From Pseudoalteromonas sp. H105 (GTDB taxonomy: Bacteria > Pseudomonadota > Gammaproteobacteria > Enterobacterales > Alteromonadaceae), in NCBI RefSeq assembly GCF_001469215.1, contig NZ_LOFH01000003.1, positions 186,001 through 250,000 on the forward strand: 64,000 nucleotides of DNA, written 5' to 3'. Each line of letters starts with the position of its first letter. Positions within the stretch are counted from its first letter, which is position 1. Under the pieces are notes generated by a model. The model saw only the letters and a list, made by a program, of their open reading frames with translations, ran no database searches and was not told the origin of the DNA. Both the position numbers and the translations under genes were made by a program. Positions 1 to 9,063 of this stretch are shown one piece after another.

Positions 1-712
1 AAGCTGCTTTAACTTCGTCGTAGATAGTATCAATTCTTTTTGAAAAAGCGGGATCTTTCCACGGCTTGCCTGACAGAATCATCCATTCATATTTAGCAAT
101 AAACTTTTTTTTCTGTGATTCATCTAGGGTATCAATAAAGCCCCCCATTTTTTCTTTGAGGCGATCTACAAGTTCCTTTAAACACCTAAAGATAAATACA
201 ACTTCAGGATCACGTAACAATGGCTTCATAGACACTGTGAGTTCACGTTTCAACTTTATGGCTTGCTCTCTAACCAGCGTACATTTATGGTTATTATCTG
301 GGTCACGGTAAAAAAGATCCATTAAAGCGGAGTACTCAAAATCAATAACAGTACCAAACGCATCTACTATAGGAAAATAGGGATATATTCTGCATACCAA
401 GGGTCTGTGTCCATGGGGTTCGCATAAACCGCCACACTGGCAAGAGAGCAAGTAGATACTGAAGCTTTTACCATTTGAAAGCGTAAATGTGCGCTTTTTT
501 GCTGGTGTAGTAATATTTTTAATACCACCGATGGATTTATAGTACTCATATTCATTTTCGAGAAGAGGTAAAGATACACCACTTTTATCTAGGATGTTAA
601 AATGCTCTCCATAAAAATTTTTACAGCAGTAACCACCGCATGTTTTCCAACACTCAGGAGCATTCACATATTCCGTATTATATATTTCTTGCCAGTTAAC
701 TTTGTTAGGCAT
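1..712 (-). CDS. YkgJ/FliB-like cysteine-cluster protein (partial, C-terminus beyond window)
   Basis: The frame is open from the ATG at 712 to the window edge, giving about 237 residues without a stop. The N-terminal half has the spaced cysteines of the zinc/iron-chelating CxxCxxCC family: CWKTCGGYCC near residues 21-30, then SCQCGGLC and RPLVCRIYPYFP near residues 90-113. This family includes uncharacterised YkgJ proteins and the flagellin lysine methylase FliB. The start overlaps the end of the carrier-protein gene by 8 bases, so it is the last visible gene of the glycan operon. A role in modifying flagellin or in the glycan pathway is inference from context. Confidence 0.7.
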   Translation of the reverse strand, partial: MPNKVNWQEIYNTEYVNAPECWKTCGGYCCKNFYGEHFNILDKSGVSLPLLENEYEYYKSIGGIKNITTPAKKRTFTLSNGKSFSIYLLSCQCGGLCEPHGHRPLVCRIYPYFPIVDAFGTVIDFEYSALMDLFYRDPDNNHKCTLVREQAIKLKRELTVSMKPLLRDPEVVFIFRCLKELVDRLKEKMGGFIDTLDESQKKKFIAKYEWMILSGKPWKDPAFSKRIDTIYDEVKAA

Positions 713-962
713 TAGCAGACTCACTAAGCAGCTGTATTAGGCCACTGTATGAGGTAAATTGCACAGGGTCAGCTTCTTCAAAATCAATATCAAGATTTAA
801 GCTGTTTTCTATTTCCATCAACATACTAATAAAATCAAGTGAATCTAAAAGACCTGAACTTATTAAGCTATCCTGTTTATTCAATGAGACCAGTATTTGT
901 TCACCATGCTTTTCTATTAATTTATTATTGATAGCTTGTTCAATCGAATTTGTTAAGCTCAT
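705..962 (-). CDS. Acyl carrier protein
   Basis: This 85-residue acidic protein has the phosphopantetheine attachment motif GLLDSLDF with the modified serine at Ser41, followed by the usual helix MLMEIENSLNLDI. The length fits a free-standing ACP or peptidyl carrier protein. Its ATG shares one base with the stop of the upstream AMP-forming ligase (TAATG), so the two are probably made together and the ligase is the likely loading enzyme. It is not the fatty-acid ACP, which would sit in a fab cluster. It probably carries an acyl or aminoacyl group destined for a sugar, which is inferred from the neighbours. Confidence 0.85.
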   Translation of the reverse strand: MSLTNSIEQAINNKLIEKHGEQILVSLNKQDSLISSGLLDSLDFISMLMEIENSLNLDIDFEEADPVQFTSYSGLIQLLSESANA

Positions 963-2419
963 TATTTCTCCGTCATGGTATGTAGGGCGCTTTTATCAAT
1001 TTTACCATTACTATTTAATGGCATGGAATCGATCCATATAATCTTTTTGGGCACCATATAAATTGGCAGCTGTTGCTTTAGGTATTCAATTAACGCTTGC
1101 TCACTTTCTATATCGGCTGGGTTACAAATAAATAAAGTCAAACTTTGAGGTTGTTGTATTGGCGTCGCTATAGTTTGTACTAAGGGGTTTGATAAAAAAT
1201 TTTGTGCAAGTGTATTTACTTCGGATAGTTCAACGCGGTATCCCTGAATTTTAACTTGGTCATCTATACGGCTAATATAGTGAAATACTCCTTGAGCATC
1301 ACGCTTTACGAGATCACCACTTCGATAATGTGTAATGTTATTTGTTTTAATTAAACATTGCTCAGTTTTATCATTGTCATTCAAATAGCCAGAAAATACT
1401 TGAGGGCCCGCAATCAACAGCTCACCTTGTGCATCTAAATCAAAACTCATATTTTTAAATGCTTTCCCCAGGGGAATATAGCTACTATCACTATCATCGT
1501 TACAGTCAAATTCGTATTTACTGCAGGCTATCGTAGCTTCAGTTGGCCCGTATAAATTAATAACCTTGCTGTTTGGTGCTGCTTTTTGCCACTTTAGAGC
1601 GAGTGCTCGCGGTAAGGGCTCACCACAAAACTGGCTCACGCGAAGGCTAGGATAGGCTCCATTTTTAAGCATACCTAATTTAGCCATAATTGATGCCGTA
1701 GAGGGCACACTAAACCACACGGTAAGCCCGTGTTGTTTGATGAATTTACCAGGCGCAAATATAGCGGCTTCAGGCACTACATAAAGACAAGCTCCTTGCA
1801 GCCAAGTTACAAAAATATCATGCATGCTGAGATCAAAAGTAGGATCGAACACTTGGCTAACCTTATCAGTGTTACTAAGCGGTAAAGACTCACACATAGT
1901 ATCAAGATAAGACCCAAGGTTCGTGACGCTAATAGGCACACCTTTTGGTGCGCCTGTTGAGCCTGAAGTAAATAAAACATAAGCAACATTAGATAGGCTG
2001 CGAGCGTGTAGTGGTTTAGCAGATGCAGTGCCTTTATTAGCAATATCGTCCAAGCATACAAATATTCTATCTGGGAGTGCTTTTTTTAACTGTTGGCTAA
2101 TGGACAAATATTTTTTACTGTATAAAACATACTTTAAATTACTTTGCCCTATGATAGAAATCAATCTAGCTATTGGGAGTTTTACCCCTAGCGGTATAAA
2201 TGTTCGTGAATCCAAAGCGCAGGCAAGTACAGCGCTATAATAATGGGTATCTCGGTAACTTAAAATTCCAACTTGCTCAGCTTCACTGATTGCGCTCGTG
2301 TTAATATTCTCAGCGTAATCTGCAAGCTGTTTATAGGTAATGCATTTATTATCAACAAAAAGTGCAGGAAGGTTTGCATAACTTACTATGCTCTTGTTAA
2401 GTTGTTCAGATAACTTCAC
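962..2419 (-). CDS. AMP-forming ligase resembling a stand-alone NRPS adenylation domain
   Basis: This 485-residue protein belongs to the ANL superfamily. Core motifs are present in order: LFTSGSTGAPKG at residues 149-160 (phosphate loop), NLYGPTEATIACS (A5), YRSGDLVKRD and the hinge RIDDQVKIQGYRVEL (A7-A8), and NSNGKIDKSAL with catalytic Lys473 near the C-terminus. The motif wording is closer to NRPS A domains and DltA than to acyl-CoA synthetases. It has no condensation or carrier domain of its own, but an ACP follows directly with a one-base overlap. The likely reaction is ATP-dependent activation of a carboxylic or amino acid and its transfer to that ACP. The substrate cannot be read from the sequence. 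Confidence 0.85.
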   Translation of the reverse strand: MKLSEQLNKSIVSYANLPALFVDNKCITYKQLADYAENINTSAISEAEQVGILSYRDTHYYSAVLACALDSRTFIPLGVKLPIARLISIIGQSNLKYVLYSKKYLSISQQLKKALPDRIFVCLDDIANKGTASAKPLHARSLSNVAYVLFTSGSTGAPKGVPISVTNLGSYLDTMCESLPLSNTDKVSQVFDPTFDLSMHDIFVTWLQGACLYVVPEAAIFAPGKFIKQHGLTVWFSVPSTASIMAKLGMLKNGAYPSLRVSQFCGEPLPRALALKWQKAAPNSKVINLYGPTEATIACSKYEFDCNDDSDSSYIPLGKAFKNMSFDLDAQGELLIAGPQVFSGYLNDNDKTEQCLIKTNNITHYRSGDLVKRDAQGVFHYISRIDDQVKIQGYRVELSEVNTLAQNFLSNPLVQTIATPIQQPQSLTLFICNPADIESEQALIEYLKQQLPIYMVPKKIIWIDSMPLNSNGKIDKSALHTMTEK

Positions 2420-2445
2420 ATTTTATCCTAGTTTTTATTTTAATA

Positions 2446-3165
2446 TTAAGCAGGTTTGTTGATAGCCAGCAACTCAGTTTGGAGTTTATTATAAGCTTGC
2501 GGTGTGCCGATATCTATATATCTAAGAGGGGTTTTATAACTATAAAGGCTACCTAGTAATAAAGGTACCATATCGAGGCTTATCTCATAGAAACTTTTCT
2601 GTTTAAAGTGTGAAAAGTATTTTTCATACACACTTTCGGAGAATAAAAACAGAGCACCACTTGCTAGATTGCTTGGTGGATTACATACTTTTTCATGAAA
2701 CCTTTGGATTGTACCGTCTGAATCAAGTTCAACAATACCACATGAGGAAGGAGTAGCAGATTCAAAAAGCAAAAGCGTAGCATCACAGTTTTTAGGTCTT
2801 TTGGAATGGGCTTCTACAAAATTAGTCAGGTTATCTTCACAATAGTTATCAGCATGAATGACCATTGTGGGACTACTGTGCCAAAACTCTTTATTACTAA
2901 TCAAAGTGCCGCCTGTACCGAGTAATTTTGTTTCTCTAACGATTGTTATTTTATTACGGTATTCGGACTTTAATACAAATTCTTCTACTTGTTCAGCAAA
3001 ATAGTGCACATTAATAAGTATGTCACTGACACCAAGTTTATCGAGCTTTTCTAACCAATAAGCCAATAAAGGCTTGCCATTAATAGGCACTAAACATTTT
3101 GGAATTGTATTAGTTAAAGGTTTTAACCGAGTGCCTAATCCTGCTGCTAGCAATATCGCTTTCAT
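2446..3165 (-). CDS. Sugar-1-phosphate nucleotidyltransferase (HddC/RmlA-like)
   Basis: This 239-residue NTP-transferase starts with the signature LLAAGLGTRLKPLT followed by PKCLVPINGKPLL, which binds the NTP. A VIHADNYCED segment replaces the usual metal-binding GD. It should join a sugar 1-phosphate to a nucleotide. The small size and the heptose-type neighbours (SIS isomerase, HldE-like protein) make a heptose-1-phosphate guanylyltransferase of the HddC type a reasonable guess, but a mannose- or glucose-1-phosphate enzyme is equally compatible. The start overlaps the HldE-like gene by 4 bases (ATGA). Confidence 0.8.
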   Translation of the reverse strand: MKAILLAAGLGTRLKPLTNTIPKCLVPINGKPLLAYWLEKLDKLGVSDILINVHYFAEQVEEFVLKSEYRNKITIVRETKLLGTGGTLISNKEFWHSSPTMVIHADNYCEDNLTNFVEAHSKRPKNCDATLLLFESATPSSCGIVELDSDGTIQRFHEKVCNPPSNLASGALFLFSESVYEKYFSHFKQKSFYEISLDMVPLLLGSLYSYKTPLRYIDIGTPQAYNKLQTELLAINKPA

Positions 3166-4610
3166 ATATTTTTAAATGACTCCAGTACGCGTTGCTGTAG
3201 CGTGGTAAAAGACAGAGGTTGATTTCCTAGAGTATCTACTTGGCAAGCAGCTGCAATACTTGCAACATAAAATGCCTGCCACGGTGTTGCACCAGAGCAC
3301 AAAGCAAGACTACTAGCGGCTAAGAAGCAGTCACCAGCTCCCGCAGGATCAACCGCATTTCGGTTAATTGCAGGAAGCATATCATTTTCCCAATGGCCAT
3401 TTTGATCTGGTAGATGGATAAAGATACCTTCTCCCGCTAGGGTAATAACTAAAGACGTTGGATTTGCTTTTTCGCAAAGCTTTTGCGCTAAAATAGGTAG
3501 GCCATCATCAATATTATTCAGAGCAACACGGACTTCTTTTTCTGTTGGTGTTATTAGCATCATATCTTTATAACGGGCAATGTCACCAACTTGAGAAGAG
3601 GTTTGGCTGTCTGCGACAACACGTACATTGTTTTCATTGCATAAAGCAATGACTTTATCGACCAGAGTTTGAGGTAATAATCCATAATTAAAATCAGAAA
3701 AAACTAATAAATCGAAGTTGTGAATACTACTTTCAAGTTGCATGTATAAATCAGTTTGAATCTCTTTAGAAATTTTATGCTGTCGAACTTGATTGACCCT
3801 TAGAAGTGTTTTGTTGCCGGCTCTGTATCGTGATTTTAATGGTGTAGGGCGACTGCCATCATCGAAAAGTATAGTATCAATATTGTATGCGTTAATATGA
3901 TTTTTTACGTAATCAGCTTTATCATCTTTGCCAAGTACCGAGAAAAGCGTAACTTGATTAGCTCCTAGCCCTTTTATATGACCTGCTGTAATTGCTGCTC
4001 CGCCTAAAAATGTATCCGCTCTATCTGGTGTCATCACTATGGTAGGATCCTCCTGAGATAAGCCTACCGCAGTACCTTGGATATATTCATCGACGATTAT
4101 TTCGCCAATTACAGCAACACGGTTTTCACTAAATTGAGAAAATATCGTGTTGATTGATTGATAATCAAACTGATGCCTTGTTGCATAACTTTGGCATTTT
4201 TTGTAATCAAGGTTATGACCATGGCTTATTGTTCTTGTAATATATTGTTCGGAATTAGATTCGAACTCACCAGAGCCAAAAATAAGCTTTCCTCCGTACA
4301 TTTCAACAAGAGCATGCTCAGGATTGTGCCTACTTTCAAACTCTTTACCTTTTACGACAATATGAGGCTTGAGGCTCTTTACGGTTTCTGCTGGAGTTAA
4401 ATCTGATAAAAATGCTTCATTCACACATTCGAGGGATTGAACCATCTCTAAGCGATGCTGTTCGTTTACCCTGCTTTTTGACCCCATAGATTTGTCGCTG
4501 TTAACAGCAACAATTAGTTTATCACCACATTCTTTCGCGAAACGAAGTAAGCGAATATGGCCAGGGTGTAAAATGTCAAAATTACCTTGAACAAGGACTT
4601 GCTTATTCAT
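3162..4610 (-). CDS. Bifunctional HldE-like protein with swapped domains (nucleotidyltransferase, then sugar kinase)
   Basis: The 482-residue protein has two domains. Residues 1 to about 135 are a cytidylyltransferase-type domain with GNFDILHPGH at residues 9-18. From about residue 155 to the end is a PfkB/ribokinase domain with the catalytic DPAGAGDCF at 421-429 and GEIIVDEYIQG near its start. In E. coli HldE the kinase comes first and the nucleotidyltransferase second, so the order here is reversed. The expected activities are phosphorylation of a heptose 7-phosphate at C1 and transfer of a nucleotide to the resulting 1-phosphate, but the exact sugar is inferred. It overlaps both neighbours by 4 bases. 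Confidence 0.85.
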   Translation of the reverse strand: MNKQVLVQGNFDILHPGHIRLLRFAKECGDKLIVAVNSDKSMGSKSRVNEQHRLEMVQSLECVNEAFLSDLTPAETVKSLKPHIVVKGKEFESRHNPEHALVEMYGGKLIFGSGEFESNSEQYITRTISHGHNLDYKKCQSYATRHQFDYQSINTIFSQFSENRVAVIGEIIVDEYIQGTAVGLSQEDPTIVMTPDRADTFLGGAAITAGHIKGLGANQVTLFSVLGKDDKADYVKNHINAYNIDTILFDDGSRPTPLKSRYRAGNKTLLRVNQVRQHKISKEIQTDLYMQLESSIHNFDLLVFSDFNYGLLPQTLVDKVIALCNENNVRVVADSQTSSQVGDIARYKDMMLITPTEKEVRVALNNIDDGLPILAQKLCEKANPTSLVITLAGEGIFIHLPDQNGHWENDMLPAINRNAVDPAGAGDCFLAASSLALCSGATPWQAFYVASIAAACQVDTLGNQPLSFTTLQQRVLESFKNI

Positions 4611-5662
4611 ACTTCAATATTCTCAAAAGTAATGATGGCTCTGGTAATTTCTCTTCGTTCGAGCGCCGATATTGCTTCGTTGATTTGATCCAAAGCATAA
4701 CGGTGGCTGATCAGAGAATCAATTGGTATGTCAAGATTTTGAATAATATCAGCAATCGATTTTAAATCTTTGTCTGGATTACAATTACCTCCCCAAGTTC
4801 CAAAAATTTGCTTTCCACAAATCAGCTGATGAGGATCTAGTTTTATAAAATCACCTGTTTTTGGATGTGAGGCAAAATAGCACTTACCGCTGTTATGTAT
4901 ATTATTAAAAGCAAACTCTATAGTTTCACATAATCCAGCACTCTCAATAGCATAATCAAACCCGTTAGGGTGTTGCTCTTTGAGTAGAGCTAAGCTTGCT
5001 TCTTCATATAAGTAAGCTTCATCGGCGCCGAGTTGTAGTGCTAAGTCACATTTAGATTGTTCAATATCAACAACGATGATTTTTTTTGGTCTGAAATGTT
5101 TGAGCATTATCAGTGCACTTATGCCTATACCACCCAGTCCGATTAATATCACATCACTATTAGGGTGTGGTTTTATCTGGTTTAAAACCATACCGGCCCC
5201 CGTAGGGAGGGCGCAACCGAGTAAAACAGCTAACTCATTCGAAATACCTTCAGGGCAAATAGTTACTCTATTCTCAGATATAACAGAGTACTCTGAAAAA
5301 GTCGTAACTGGACCTGCATTGATAGTTTGACCCTCTTTGCTAATTAGATGCGTTCCACCGGAATCGATGCCACTGCCTTTTAGCCAACCAAGAACGACAC
5401 GATTTCCTTGTTTAACCTTGGTAACACTATTGCCAACTGCAATTACTTCACCTACACCTTCATGACCCATTAAGTGAGGTAAATACTTGTCTTCTCCTCT
5501 CAGGCCTTTACTCTCCATCAGCTGGCTTCTGCATAAACCAGCCATATGCATTTTTACCAGAACTTGATGATCTTTCAAATCAGGTATTTTTAAATCGAGT
5601 AGTTGAAGAGGCTGCTCTACATCTATTAATACATTTGCTTTAAAATAAGTTGGAGTATTCAT
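4607..5662 (-). CDS. Zinc-type medium-chain alcohol/polyol dehydrogenase
   Basis: This 351-residue MDR protein shows a catalytic-zinc cysteine at Cys44 (AGLCRSQ), GHEGVGEVIAVG at residues 66-77, and the Rossmann motif LIGLGGIG. The four-cysteine structural-zinc lobe seen in classical alcohol dehydrogenases is absent; that stretch reads WLKGSGIDSGG instead. It probably oxidises or reduces an alcohol on a sugar or small precursor with NAD(P). It lies 3 bases after the FkbM gene and overlaps the HldE-like gene by 4 bases. The substrate is unknown. Confidence 0.85.
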   Translation of the reverse strand: MNTPTYFKANVLIDVEQPLQLLDLKIPDLKDHQVLVKMHMAGLCRSQLMESKGLRGEDKYLPHLMGHEGVGEVIAVGNSVTKVKQGNRVVLGWLKGSGIDSGGTHLISKEGQTINAGPVTTFSEYSVISENRVTICPEGISNELAVLLGCALPTGAGMVLNQIKPHPNSDVILIGLGGIGISALIMLKHFRPKKIIVVDIEQSKCDLALQLGADEAYLYEEASLALLKEQHPNGFDYAIESAGLCETIEFAFNNIHNSGKCYFASHPKTGDFIKLDPHQLICGKQIFGTWGGNCNPDKDLKSIADIIQNLDIPIDSLISHRYALDQINEAISALERREITRAIITFENIEV

Positions 5663-5665
5663 ATT

Positions 5666-6514
5666 TTACCAAGGCATCTCATTTTTGCTGGAAAGGAAAA
5701 CGCTACCTTCTCTATGACTTAAGGGTAACTCGGCAAGTGAGTTCACTTTTTTCCAATTATTTTTTTGAAGAAAAATATTTAAGCCGACTTGTAAACTGTA
5801 GTCAAAAATAGTTTTTGCATTTTTTTCACCATTAATTTCCATCATAAAATCAATTTTTAAGGCGTCTTCCGAAGAAATTGAAGTTAATACATCTGCTTCC
5901 TGACCTTCAATATCAATTTTAATTAAGTCAAATTCTTTAGCTATATTACCTATGTTATTAACTTTAACTTCAAATTTATCTAGCTCCCCATAGGGATTAC
6001 TTTTTGCGCCGCTCAAATGACTTCCAGTTAAGTTTCCACATACTCGTGTAAATTCAGCTTTACCATCAAAACTTGCAGCGGCTTCATTGATTGGCTTAAT
6101 CTTTTTACAATTATTTAATTCTAGGTTTTGTTTTAAAACGCGAAATGTTTCAGGGTCAGCTTCAAAGCATGTGACTTGATAATCTAATAAGCTCAGTACT
6201 ATTGAATGCAGGCCAATATTAGCGCCAAGATCTAACACATTCTTATAGTGATTTTTATTTTTCAAGTAAAAGCTTAAGATGATTAGCTCATCAATACCAA
6301 ACAAATGAGTTGTATTTATATTGCCCATATCGTAATACGGAAGAGAGAATGTAATATTATCCGTTAATAAAAATGTTGGCGATGATGTCGTGTCATAAGC
6401 GCTGGCAATTACTTTTGATAGTTTTTTGTTAAGAACCTGATAATTGCTGCTTGATTGTACGTGTGATTGTGTATTTCTAGCTAGCATAACCAGCTCATGG
6501 TGCAAGTTTATCAT
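5666..6514 (-). CDS. FkbM-family methyltransferase
   Basis: The 282-residue protein has an S-adenosylmethionine site VLDLGANIGLHSIVL followed by the acidic CFEADPET, and the FkbM signature LIKIDIEGQEADVL near residue 195. FkbM enzymes O-methylate sugars or polyketide-type hydroxyls. The N-terminal 75 residues show no recognisable motif. The ATG shares a base with the stop of the ThDP enzyme upstream (TAATG). It probably methylates the sugar or its acyl group, which is inference from the cluster. Confidence 0.8.
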   Translation of the reverse strand: MINLHHELVMLARNTQSHVQSSSNYQVLNKKLSKVIASAYDTTSSPTFLLTDNITFSLPYYDMGNINTTHLFGIDELIILSFYLKNKNHYKNVLDLGANIGLHSIVLSLLDYQVTCFEADPETFRVLKQNLELNNCKKIKPINEAAASFDGKAEFTRVCGNLTGSHLSGAKSNPYGELDKFEVKVNNIGNIAKEFDLIKIDIEGQEADVLTSISSEDALKIDFMMEINGEKNAKTIFDYSLQVGLNIFLQKNNWKKVNSLAELPLSHREGSVFLSSKNEMPW

Positions 6515-8292
6515 TATAGATTGTCCTTCAAACTGGGTATTATCATAGCTTTTTTTTGTTTTATGTAAGCAAGTTCAGGGCTCATATTCTCTAATGGATT
6601 GCCATACTTGATAATCGGTTCATATCTAAAGTTTGGGTTGATTACTAATTCGATAAGTTTTGGCCCATCTTGATCCCTGCGAAGGTGTAAGCGTTGTACT
6701 AACAATTTTAATTGCTCATGATTTTCAATTTTTTCAGAATCGATTCCATAAGCTTTAGCAACTTCAGAAAAGTTTATGTGAGGCAAACCATTATTACAAT
6801 CAGCAGAAAAATAATTTGAGTCAAGCCAATCATCTTGGGTTTGTTTTATCATACAGTGACCACTATTGTTAAATACAACAATAGTGACTGGAAGTTTCAA
6901 GTGATTTAACGTTGAAAGTTCTTGGATATTCATTTGCAAACCTCCATCGCCAACTATACAAAATACTTCTTTTTCTTTTGCTAAGGCGACACCAATCGAT
7001 GCAGGTAAAGCATAGCCCATGGGGGTATTATTGTATGAAGAAATATACTGCTGGCCTTTTTTTTCTTTCCCGTAGACAAGAGTTAAAGGTAAGCAAGTAC
7101 CTGTATCCACGCATATATTTTGGTCATCACAGAAAACACCACTAAGCAACTCAACAGCTAAGTATGGGTTTACACCACCGTGATTATATTCAGGTATGTA
7201 GTTAAATTCTTGTGTGACATCCGTAATATAATTTAACCACGAATCGTTATTTTTAAATATTTCAATTAAATCTTTACAATGCAATGAAAAAGCATCTAAA
7301 AAAACTTGAACAGATACAGGAAATTGATAGTTGATTATTTTGCCTAATTGGGCAAACTTCTCAATTTCATTATGGTCAATATCTACCATTGCGATTTTAG
7401 CTTCACGTGCAAAAGTATCTAATTTTGCTGTTGCTTTTGAATCCAGTCTGCACCCAACAGAAATTATAAAATCACAATTTTGTAATACGATATTATTTCC
7501 ACGTAAAGAATGAGTTCCAAAATTCCCTAGATTTAGCTCATCGTCATGATTTGCAATTCCTTTGAGCGGCCAAGTCGATAGAAAGGGGATTTTTAGTTTT
7601 GTTGCAAGTGAAATTAACTGTTCTGATGAGTTACGACACCCAGCGCCAAGAATAAATAAAGGTTTTTTCGCTTGTTTTAATGACACTATAAAGTTATTGA
7701 ATACGTTTTCTTGAATTACTTTATGATTTAGAGTTGATTTATTAAAAGCTTCAAATGGTATTTTTTTTATATCTAATATCTCTCGCTGAAAGTCATCAGG
7801 AATATCAATTAGCACAGGCCCTGGCCGACCACTTAATGCTGCTTTTATAGCTTCAGGTAATACAGTGATAATGTCATTAGGTTTATTTAATTGGACGGCG
7901 TACTTTGTTATTGGCTTTGCCATAGAAACAATATCTGTTTCTTGAAAGCCATATTGACGAACTCCTAATTTATGCGATTGCCTAAATGAAGCTACATTTC
8001 CAGTTATATGTAAAGTAGCTACAGAGTCAAAGTAGGAGCTTGCAATACCGGTTAATAAGTTTGTAGCGCCTGGGCCTGATGTGGCTACAGTTACGCCTAG
8101 TACATGGTGTGTTTTGGCATAGCTATCAGCAGCCATCGCACATGATTGCTCATGTTGCATTGCAATAGCTGAAAGTGAAGGGTGTTTTTCAATTGAGTCA
8201 ATTAAATGTAAAGCCGCACCGCCTTGCAGAACAAATACATGCTTGATATTTAATTGAGCAAGGTAAGATGCAATATAATCCGTTAGTTTCAT
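6514..8292 (-). CDS. ThDP-dependent acetolactate-synthase-like enzyme
   Basis: This 592-residue protein has the three-domain layout of the IlvB family. An N-terminal Pyr domain carries MQHEQSCAMAADSYAK with the cofactor-activating glutamate and TSGPGATNLLTGI. A central domain follows. A C-terminal PP domain carries the ThDP/Mg motif GDGGLQMNIQEL ending in VVFNN. No IlvN-type small subunit is nearby, so branched-chain amino acid synthesis is unlikely. Relatives in polysaccharide loci, such as YerE, add a two-carbon unit from pyruvate to a keto-sugar. That role is possible here but unproven. It abuts the SDR gene upstream (TAA then ATG). Confidence 0.8.
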   Translation of the reverse strand: MKLTDYIASYLAQLNIKHVFVLQGGAALHLIDSIEKHPSLSAIAMQHEQSCAMAADSYAKTHHVLGVTVATSGPGATNLLTGIASSYFDSVATLHITGNVASFRQSHKLGVRQYGFQETDIVSMAKPITKYAVQLNKPNDIITVLPEAIKAALSGRPGPVLIDIPDDFQREILDIKKIPFEAFNKSTLNHKVIQENVFNNFIVSLKQAKKPLFILGAGCRNSSEQLISLATKLKIPFLSTWPLKGIANHDDELNLGNFGTHSLRGNNIVLQNCDFIISVGCRLDSKATAKLDTFAREAKIAMVDIDHNEIEKFAQLGKIINYQFPVSVQVFLDAFSLHCKDLIEIFKNNDSWLNYITDVTQEFNYIPEYNHGGVNPYLAVELLSGVFCDDQNICVDTGTCLPLTLVYGKEKKGQQYISSYNNTPMGYALPASIGVALAKEKEVFCIVGDGGLQMNIQELSTLNHLKLPVTIVVFNNSGHCMIKQTQDDWLDSNYFSADCNNGLPHINFSEVAKAYGIDSEKIENHEQLKLLVQRLHLRRDQDGPKLIELVINPNFRYEPIIKYGNPLENMSPELAYIKQKKAMIIPSLKDNL

Positions 8293-9063
8293 TTATGTAT
8301 GCTCTTTATTGAGTCTACGCAATTTGTAGTTATTTGGGTTTTCAAGAGACTCCAAAAAATCCTCATCAAAAATTTCTTTGGAAGCAATGCTATAGTTTCG
8401 TCCACTAAACTTACTATTTGAATTATCAAGAAGAAAAATTAAGGAGTCGATGACCAGCTGCATAGACACAAAGTCATTTTCCTCATATCTTCTGGCTGTT
8501 TCCTGATATGCCTGCGGCACTATTTCTTTTGCATGGAGTGTTTGTTGGTGAATAGGTGTATCTACCCAGCCAGGACCAATATTTAGAAAGATTAAATCTG
8601 GATATTCAGCAGCTAAAACTTCAGTCATTTTTATTAATGCTACTTTCGCATTTATATAAGAGTTGAACTTCGTCGGGGCGCTATTGACACCTCCGCCAGC
8701 AAAGGTCAGAATTTTGCAATTTGGTTTCATTTTTAGAACTGCTGAACTTAACACTTGCACTATAGATAAGTAATTAACTCTATATGCATTTTCCCAGTCG
8801 CTGTAAGAGCAATCAGATAGTGAGCCTATTGGCTCGAGTGTGCCATGAACAAAAATGATACTATCATATATTGAAAAGTTCGTTTTATCGCACCAATCGT
8901 CAACGCTTTTTAGTGAGCTAAAATCAACTTTTGTTAGTTCAGCAAAATCAAGGTTTGATTTTTTCCCTCGATAAGTACCGTGAATAATCGTATTTTGGCT
9001 TAAGCGCTCAGCAAGTGCTTGCCCAATACCACTATTTATTCCTGTAATTAATACTCGATTCAT
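8293..9063 (-). CDS. Short-chain dehydrogenase/reductase
   Basis: This 256-residue classical SDR has the cofactor motif TGINSGIG near the N-terminus and the active-site YINAK (YxxxK) preceded by a serine-poor strand LTFAGGGVNS. It probably reduces a ketone or oxidises an alcohol on an intermediate, possibly the product of the adjacent ThDP enzymes. Its ATG shares one base with the E1-beta stop codon. The substrate cannot be inferred from sequence. Confidence 0.8.
   Translation of the reverse strand: MNRVLITGINSGIGQALAERLSQNTIIHGTYRGKKSNLDFAELTKVDFSSLKSVDDWCDKTNFSIYDSIIFVHGTLEPIGSLSDCSYSDWENAYRVNYLSIVQVLSSAVLKMKPNCKILTFAGGGVNSAPTKFNSYINAKVALIKMTEVLAAEYPDLIFLNIGPGWVDTPIHQQTLHAKEIVPQAYQETARRYEENDFVSMQLVIDSLIFLLDNSNSKFSGRNYSIASKEIFDEDFLESLENPNNYKLRRLNKEHT

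Noticed and set aside
66..311. Plus-strand open frame of 81 codons
   Set aside because: It is antisense to the cysteine-cluster gene, which has clear family motifs; the plus-strand frame has none.
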